In this document: positions 60,401 to 64,000 of the stretch, piece by piece
Layout: each line of letters starts with the position of its first letter
Position numbering within the stretch: position 1 is the first letter of the stretch
Source: Pseudomonadota bacterium
Lineage (GTDB): Bacteria > Pseudomonadota > Gammaproteobacteria > Steroidobacterales > Steroidobacteraceae
Length of the DNA: 64,000 nucleotides
Assembly: GCA_018241425.1 (NCBI GenBank)
Contig: JAFEDU010000001.1
Coordinates: forward strand, 124,001 to 188,000
Direction: 5' to 3'
The notes under the pieces: model-generated
The model's database searches: none
Seen by the model: the letters and a program-made list of their open reading frames with translations, nothing else
Told to the model about the DNA's origin: nothing
Program-made: the position numbers and the translations under genes

Positions 60401-60746
60401 CGAGGCGCTCGCCAACACGCTCGCCGACCCGCGCGGCCGCTGGCTTCTCGATGCGAAGCATCCCCAGGCGGCCTCCGAGCTCGCCCTCACCGGCGTCGCG
60501 GCGGGCACGCTGCGCAACGTCGTCATCGACCGTGCCTTCGTGGACGAGTCCGGGACGCGCTGGGTGGTGGACTTCAAGACCAGCCGCCACGAGGGCGGGG
60601 GCGTCGAGGCGTTCCTCGATGCCGAGCTCGAGCGCTACCGCGGGCAGCTCGAGCTCTATGCCGCGCTCGCCCGGGGCCTGGGTCCCGAGCCGGTGCGGGC
60701 CGCGCTCTACTTCCCGCTGCTCAAGGCACTGCGCGAGCTGGGCTGA
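57480..60746 (+). CDS. addA: AddA-like UvrD-family helicase-nuclease, 1088 aa
   Basis: SF1A motifs in order: Walker A EAPAGSGKTAVL (Lys32), ITFTKKAAAEM, VDEFQDTSLAQ, VGDPMQSIYRFRDA, LRRNFRS, VMTVHRAKGLQFDHVFLP and LLYVAVTRARRTL. A C-terminal nuclease domain has WVVDFKTSRH and YRGQLELYAAL. GGAGG lies 7 nt before the ATG, which overlaps addB by 8 bp. With AddB it replaces RecBCD in some proteobacteria. Confidence 0.92.
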   Translation: MSEAGADDTAARLAATDPAHSVLLEAPAGSGKTAVLTQRFLRLLCTVDEPGQILAITFTKKAAAEMLGRVSRALRGEFDADDPTAPQQRVLAQAALAHGAARGWRLQEGAQALRIQTIDAFNFWLASELPVASRSGTELTVLEAPEPLYLRAARQALLAAEGEPELAADGALLFDRLDNHWENLERLIAGMLAERGHWLRFVVDEDPQALCARVNASLADLARAAIAQVRALLPEPLRRRAEALPGVGALSADAAAAPAWHALGRLCFTAGGDWRQRITTALGAAFADRARARELSDLIADLSATPGLREALGGLRRLPPVELPPEDAAAVAALARVLRRAAIELQAEFAAAGRVDYTYLTGAARQALTEAGEPTELALRTGLNLRHILVDEFQDTSLAQVQLLTDLTAGWEPGDGRTLFVVGDPMQSIYRFRDAEVGLFLKARDVGIGALRLMPLKLRRNFRSVPALVAFTNALFGTIFPARDDLRSGAVAYTDSLAALPERAPPEGIPLVTSLLFEERAAEARALAGRIGVLRELEPDASIGVLVTAHSHAVLLTEAIERGGLPVVGVDLVPLAERAVVRDLVALGQALTDLADRTAWLTVLRAPWCGVSLVTLTALSGLNERQLLFQALGDPKRLRAIGPADRARLARVQAVAAEALAALGTQPLADLLEASWLALGAADAYTAPELADARAFLAALAERTASFDWRGSADFATLAAGLFSAPQAGGRNPVQVMTVHRAKGLQFDHVFLPALERGHRGGERRLLAWADLPSERAESELIIAPAPAVGTPEGTLQRYLRDLFRDRDVHERQRLLYVAVTRARRTLWLSGTLPRSEDEASRPRAQTPLHTLWPALEARFDYAAVTPAVAAARAARPLVRLRDDWQPPVAAAGVALAHLPGAHLAAGAPVEFSWVGETQRHIGTVVHAHLAQLAQQPQLPGREFPQRAQEEIRRELARLGISARELPAAVGRVTEALANTLADPRGRWLLDAKHPQAASELALTGVAAGTLRNVVIDRAFVDESGTRWVVDFKTSRHEGGGVEAFLDAELERYRGQLELYAALARGLGPEPVRAALYFPLLKALRELG

Positions 60747-60762
60747 CGCCCGCCTTGCGGGA

Positions 60763-61206
60763 CTAGCCCCCGGCGTAGCTCCACTGGGTCTCCACGACCT
60801 CGTGGCCCTGCGAGCGCAGCTGGGCCGCCTTCACCTTCGCGGCATCGCTCGCGCCCGCCTCGAGACAGGTCACGCTGATGCCGCCCTCGTTGCCGGACTG
60901 ACCGATGTAGCGCCGGAAGTCCTGCGCCCAGGGCTGCTCGACCATGCGCTCGGGCGGGTAGGGCCGCACCGCAAACACCGCGCTGACGACGACCTTGCGG
61001 CTGTCGGGGCTGGTGAAGCACAGCATGTTGACCATGGCGTGGCGCCCCGCGCTTCCTCCCGAGGCACTGGAGGGGCTGCCATGGCCGCACGCGGCGCAGC
61101 CCGCGACGCACAGCGCCGCGAGGAGGGCGGCGCGCGGCGCGAATCCCCTCGCCCGGACCCCGGCAGGCTCCCGGCCTGCCCCGGTGTTGACTGTCTTCAC
61201 GGTCAC
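60763..61206 (-). CDS. Small lipoprotein of unknown function, 147 aa
   Basis: The signal ends in CVAGC, a lipobox, followed by a Ser/Gly linker. The domain has MVNMLCFTSPDSRKVVVSAV and QPWAQDFRRYIGQSGNEGG and ends in QWSYAGG. Start GTG at 61206 overlaps the upstream stop (GTGA) with AGGTG 8 nt before it; a GTG at 61200 is also possible. It is the last gene of a row of exported proteins. I do not recognise a family. Confidence 0.5.
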   Translation of the reverse strand: MTVKTVNTGAGREPAGVRARGFAPRAALLAALCVAGCAACGHGSPSSASGGSAGRHAMVNMLCFTSPDSRKVVVSAVFAVRPYPPERMVEQPWAQDFRRYIGQSGNEGGISVTCLEAGASDAAKVKAAQLRSQGHEVVETQWSYAGG

Positions 61207-62024
61207 AGCTTGGGCACCTGGGTGTGCTCGGCCTGGTTCACGTCCTGGCTGCGCTTCTTGCCGGCGAGGTCGTTGAAGAAGTTCATGAGCGTGATGGCGC
61301 TGCGGTGCTCCAGGTCGAAGTCGCTGACCGTCACCGTGATCGTCCAGGTGAGGTCGTTCCCCTGGATCTGTGCGTCCACCCACACCAGGTGCTGGCACTG
61401 CGGGAAGGCGGCCGGGTCGTAGACGTGCGGGACGGTGCGCATCTGCACGTCCGGCTGCGCCGACTGCTGCAGGCCGTCGGCGGGTCCCCCCGCGATCGGC
61501 GTCCCGAGCGGGTTGATGGGATTGGCGGTCTGCTGGCAGGTGCCCTCCTGGGAGAAGGGCATGTCCGAGAGATTGCCCTGCTCGTCGAAGATCCACCGGA
61601 ACGTGCCGACCGTGGTGAACGGGAGGCGCGAGCGGTACTTGGCGCCGTACTTGTTCACCAGCGAGGCGAGCGCCTGGTCCTTGGTGATGTGCAGCGGGCC
61701 GACCTGGTGGTAGACCTGCCACACCCGCTGCGCGTCGGGGGGCAGGGTCAGGTTGACGTAGAAGACGTTGGCCGGGTCGCGGGTATCGGTCGTGAGGGCG
61801 TAGACCGCGGGCTTGTCCCCGAGCAGCTCCGGAATCCGGAACTGTCCCACCTTGACCCGGTGCCCGACGTCCTGGGCCTTCACGACTTCGTACGCGGCGG
61901 CGGCGGGCATGCCCGGGGTGATGCCGAGGACGTCGGGTGGCGCGGCCTGCGCCAGGGGGGCGAGCAGGATCCCCGGAAGCATGCAGGTGAGTCGGCGGCA
62001 GGCGATCGGGATGGCACGGTTCAT
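61203..62024 (-). CDS. Exported protein, member 3 of a tandem paralog family, 273 aa
   Basis: A signal peptide (LPGILLAPLAQAA-PP) then VLGITPGMPAAAAYEVVKAQ, FYVNLTLPPDAQRVWQVY, LASLVNKYGAKYRS and FRWIFDEQGNL. Two cysteine pairs lie in the second half. It shares the order of blocks and the last residues (VPKL) with the two genes upstream. Function unknown. Confidence 0.55.
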   Translation of the reverse strand: MNRAIPIACRRLTCMLPGILLAPLAQAAPPDVLGITPGMPAAAAYEVVKAQDVGHRVKVGQFRIPELLGDKPAVYALTTDTRDPANVFYVNLTLPPDAQRVWQVYHQVGPLHITKDQALASLVNKYGAKYRSRLPFTTVGTFRWIFDEQGNLSDMPFSQEGTCQQTANPINPLGTPIAGGPADGLQQSAQPDVQMRTVPHVYDPAAFPQCQHLVWVDAQIQGNDLTWTITVTVSDFDLEHRSAITLMNFFNDLAGKKRSQDVNQAEHTQVPKL

Positions 62025-62064
62025 CGGGACCTCCGGGTGGGGTGGCGGAAGGGCACGCGTGGGG

Positions 62065-63123
62065 TCACAGGTTGGGCTTGGCCTGCCCGGCCTTCTGCAG
62101 CGCCTGCTGCTGCTGCGCCTGCGAGTTCGTGTTCAGCCGGTTGGCCCAGGCGGTGGTGGAGCGCCGGAAGAGCGCGTTGTCGATGAGCGTGCTGCGGCTG
62201 TTGACGACCAGGGACGGGTCGTTGTGGCCGGCGTTGCTGCCGTTGTCGAACTCGACATACAGGACCACGAGCGAATCGCACAGCGTCGCGGCGGCCTGCT
62301 TGTTGTCCTGGACGGCGCGGAAGGCGGTGCGGTAGGCACTCGTCACGTCGTAGCCGTAGCCGCTCTGGGTCGCGCAGCCGTACGGGACGTGGCTGAGGGA
62401 GGAGAGGTTCGCCGGGTGCAGGACCTTGCCCGACTCGTCCGAGAGCCACCACATCTTGGTGATGTCCGTGTCGCTCTTGGGGACGTCGTAGAAGCTGAGC
62501 GCCGCGGTCTCCGGGCCGTACTTCTTGCGCAGCGCCTCAACGAGGGCCGCCTTGCTGATCTGCGGCTCGTAGCCCACCGCCCGGAACACCCCGAACACGG
62601 TCGTGGTATCGAAGGTGTAGTTGACCCAGAGGGTGTCGGACGGCGGCGGATGGTGCGCGGACCAGTTCACGAGGTAAGCCGACATCGGCTCGTCACGCCC
62701 GGGGGTCTGCGGCTGCGGCGGCGCATCCGGGTGCAGCGCCTTGAGGATCGGCACCGTCGCCGCGATCGGCATCCCGATGTGGATGCCGGCGATGTCCATG
62801 AGCTTTCCCGGGACGAGCGGGCCTGCGGGGGCTGCCGGCGCATCGGGGGGCGGGGTGAAGGCGGGCGTTGCGCCGCCCGCGACGGGTGCGGAGGCCTGCG
62901 GGGCTGCGGTGCCGGCCGTGCCCGCGGCCCCGGCTGCCGGCGCGGCTGCGGGGGTCGTCGACGACGCACTGCTCGCGGCCTGCTGCACCTGCTGCTTGGC
63001 CTTGTTGAAGGCGTCCTTGAGCGACTCGAGCGGGTTCTGCTGCGCCTGAACGCCCAACGGCACGAGACAGGCGAGTGCGGCGATCAGCCGGATCCGGATT
63101 GCAGTGGCCTCGTTGGTGTTCAT
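62065..63123 (-). CDS. Exported protein, member 2 of a tandem paralog family, 352 aa
   Basis: A signal peptide (LIAALACLVPLGVQAQ) then a Gln/Ala-rich linker of about 70 residues (FNKAKQQVQQAASSASS and Ala/Pro repeats) and the shared domain: IAGIHIGMPIAATVPILKAL, LVEALRKKYGPETAAL, MWWLSDESGKVL, PYGCATQSGYGY. It ends KPNL. A start at 63123 gives the full signal. Function unknown. Confidence 0.58.
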   Translation of the reverse strand: MNTNEATAIRIRLIAALACLVPLGVQAQQNPLESLKDAFNKAKQQVQQAASSASSTTPAAAPAAGAAGTAGTAAPQASAPVAGGATPAFTPPPDAPAAPAGPLVPGKLMDIAGIHIGMPIAATVPILKALHPDAPPQPQTPGRDEPMSAYLVNWSAHHPPPSDTLWVNYTFDTTTVFGVFRAVGYEPQISKAALVEALRKKYGPETAALSFYDVPKSDTDITKMWWLSDESGKVLHPANLSSLSHVPYGCATQSGYGYDVTSAYRTAFRAVQDNKQAAATLCDSLVVLYVEFDNGSNAGHNDPSLVVNSRSTLIDNALFRRSTTAWANRLNTNSQAQQQQALQKAGQAKPNL

Positions 63124-63167
63124 CGATCTCCCTTCAGGGTCCGCTGAGTTCAGGAAGTAACGGGGAC

Positions 63168-64000
63168 TCACAGTTGCGGTTGAACGGACTTCGCCTGCTC
63201 GCGGGTGCTCTGCTGCGTCTTCTGGTCGAGTCCGCGGTTCCAGGAATCGGTCGCGCGCGCGGCGCGCGCGGCGAGGGGCATGTCGACCATGTCCAGGAAG
63301 ACCGTCGTCACGATGTCGGTGTCGCTGAGTGAGGCGTGCACCGCGACGTAGGCGTCGCGGCAGTACCCGGGAGGGGGCGAGCCCGGATTGCTCACCATGT
63401 TGAAGTAGAGGTTCGCGTCCGAGCCGCCCGTGCCGACGATGCTGGCGCAGCCGAAGGGGGAGTGCTGCACGACCTTCGCCTGGGTGAGGAGCGTGCCGCG
63501 CTCGTCGTACACCCAGTACATCTCCATGATGCGGCGATCGGTGGCCACCGGGTCGTCCGAGCCGCCGTGCAGCGCCACGGTCTCGTGGCCGTACTTGGCG
63601 CGCAGGGCGGCGACCAGGACATCGTGGGCCACCTTGGGCTGGCGCATGATGCGCGACATGTGCCACACCACCGCCGCGTTGGGCGGGTAAGTCACGTCGA
63701 CGTCCGCCTCCTCGTTCCCGATGCTGTCGCTCGCCGCGCGCAGGGACTGCGGCCAGGCCTGGTGCTGCGGCCCCAGGCTCTGGCCGTTCTGGGCATCGAC
63801 GCGTGCGCCCGGGGCCGCGTAGAGCCTGTGGAGCATCGCGGTGGCCTCCGCCAGCGGCGTGCCGAGGTGGATGCCGTTGATCTGGGGCATCCGTGCCGGA
63901 TCGAGCGGGGCTGCGGCCTGGGCGGCGGGAGGCTCGAACGCCGCCACCTGGGCGCAGGCCGTCCGGGCACCGAGGCCGGGAAGCACGCACAGCGCAACAG
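63168..64000 (-). CDS. Exported protein, member 1 of a tandem paralog family (5' partial)
   Basis: The frame runs off the right edge through what looks like a signal peptide (VALCVLPGLGARTACAQ), so the start lies outside the window. The domain has INGIHLGTPLAEATAML, LVAALRAKYGHETVAL, MYWVYDERGTLL and PFGCASIVGTGGSD, and ends VQPQL. It aligns best with member 2. Function unknown. Confidence 0.55.
   Translation of the reverse strand, partial: VALCVLPGLGARTACAQVAAFEPPAAQAAAPLDPARMPQINGIHLGTPLAEATAMLHRLYAAPGARVDAQNGQSLGPQHQAWPQSLRAASDSIGNEEADVDVTYPPNAAVVWHMSRIMRQPKVAHDVLVAALRAKYGHETVALHGGSDDPVATDRRIMEMYWVYDERGTLLTQAKVVQHSPFGCASIVGTGGSDANLYFNMVSNPGSPPPGYCRDAYVAVHASLSDTDIVTTVFLDMVDMPLAARAARATDSWNRGLDQKTQQSTREQAKSVQPQL

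Overview
The window is high-GC (about 70% by eye), densely packed chromosomal DNA with core metabolic genes. I see no insertion sequence, prophage, CRISPR array, tRNA or rRNA. It looks like a gammaproteobacterium of the Xanthomonadales/Nevskiales/Steroidobacter kind. The reasons are a fused aspartokinase-diaminopimelate decarboxylase (known from Xanthomonas relatives), a tonB-exbB-exbD1-exbD2 row, a leucine-rich leader in front of ilvC-leu, a PA3496-like small protein and AddAB-type recombination nucleases. The lineage is inference; the gene calls rest on motifs.

Layout. 1-5.8 kb: 3' part of a dimethylglycine/sarcosine dehydrogenase-like flavoprotein, a MaoC hydratase, and three exported proteins (outer-membrane barrel, YHS-like protein with an internal duplication, UrrA-like). 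6.2-12.5 kb: LytS/LytTR two-component pair, an MFS carrier coupled to a GIY-YIG-like protein, a Tat-type exported protein, and a LemA-GIDE/EF-hand pair. 12.5-18.1 kb: leucine/isovalerate (liu) catabolism, with isovaleryl-CoA dehydrogenase and a GntR/FCD regulator diverging from the two methylcrotonyl-CoA carboxylase subunits; a palindrome fitting the FCD-GntR operator lies between. 18.1-25.6 kb: DsbA, alkyladenine glycosylase, LysM L,D-transpeptidase, DUF1328, TetR plus membrane protein, a DUF883/holin/YqjK-like membrane operon, transaldolase, DksA-like protein, and SAM hydroxide adenosyltransferase. 25.7-31.6 kb: PA3496-like protein, lysAC fusion, PBP1b, TPR lipoprotein.

31.6-43.3 kb is an amino-acid biosynthesis block. 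metB is preceded by a promoter, a SAM-I-type riboswitch and a possible Shine-Dalgarno-sequestering helix. On the other strand lies ilvC-leuA-ilvE-leuC-leuD-leuB, preceded by a 42-codon leader peptide with nine Leu codons in eleven and a terminator/antiterminator pair. An MFS gene and ilvD diverge from it. Acetolactate synthase is not in the window. 43.3-47.4 kb: tonB-exbB-exbD1-exbD2-TPR, with strong hairpins before exbB and exbD1. 47.5-49.7 kb: peroxiredoxin and etfBA. 49.8-53.4 kb: a peptide-type ABC transporter with fused ATPases and no binding protein. 53.5-60.7 kb: AlaA-like aminotransferase and the addB-addA pair. 60.8-64.0 kb: four exported proteins, three of which look like diverged paralogs of a family I do not recognise.

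The main themes are branched-chain amino-acid synthesis and breakdown in one neighbourhood, several ETF-linked flavoenzymes together with ETF itself, and very tight packing: many ATGA/GTGA start-stop overlaps, and four convergent pairs that end on one shared CTAG.
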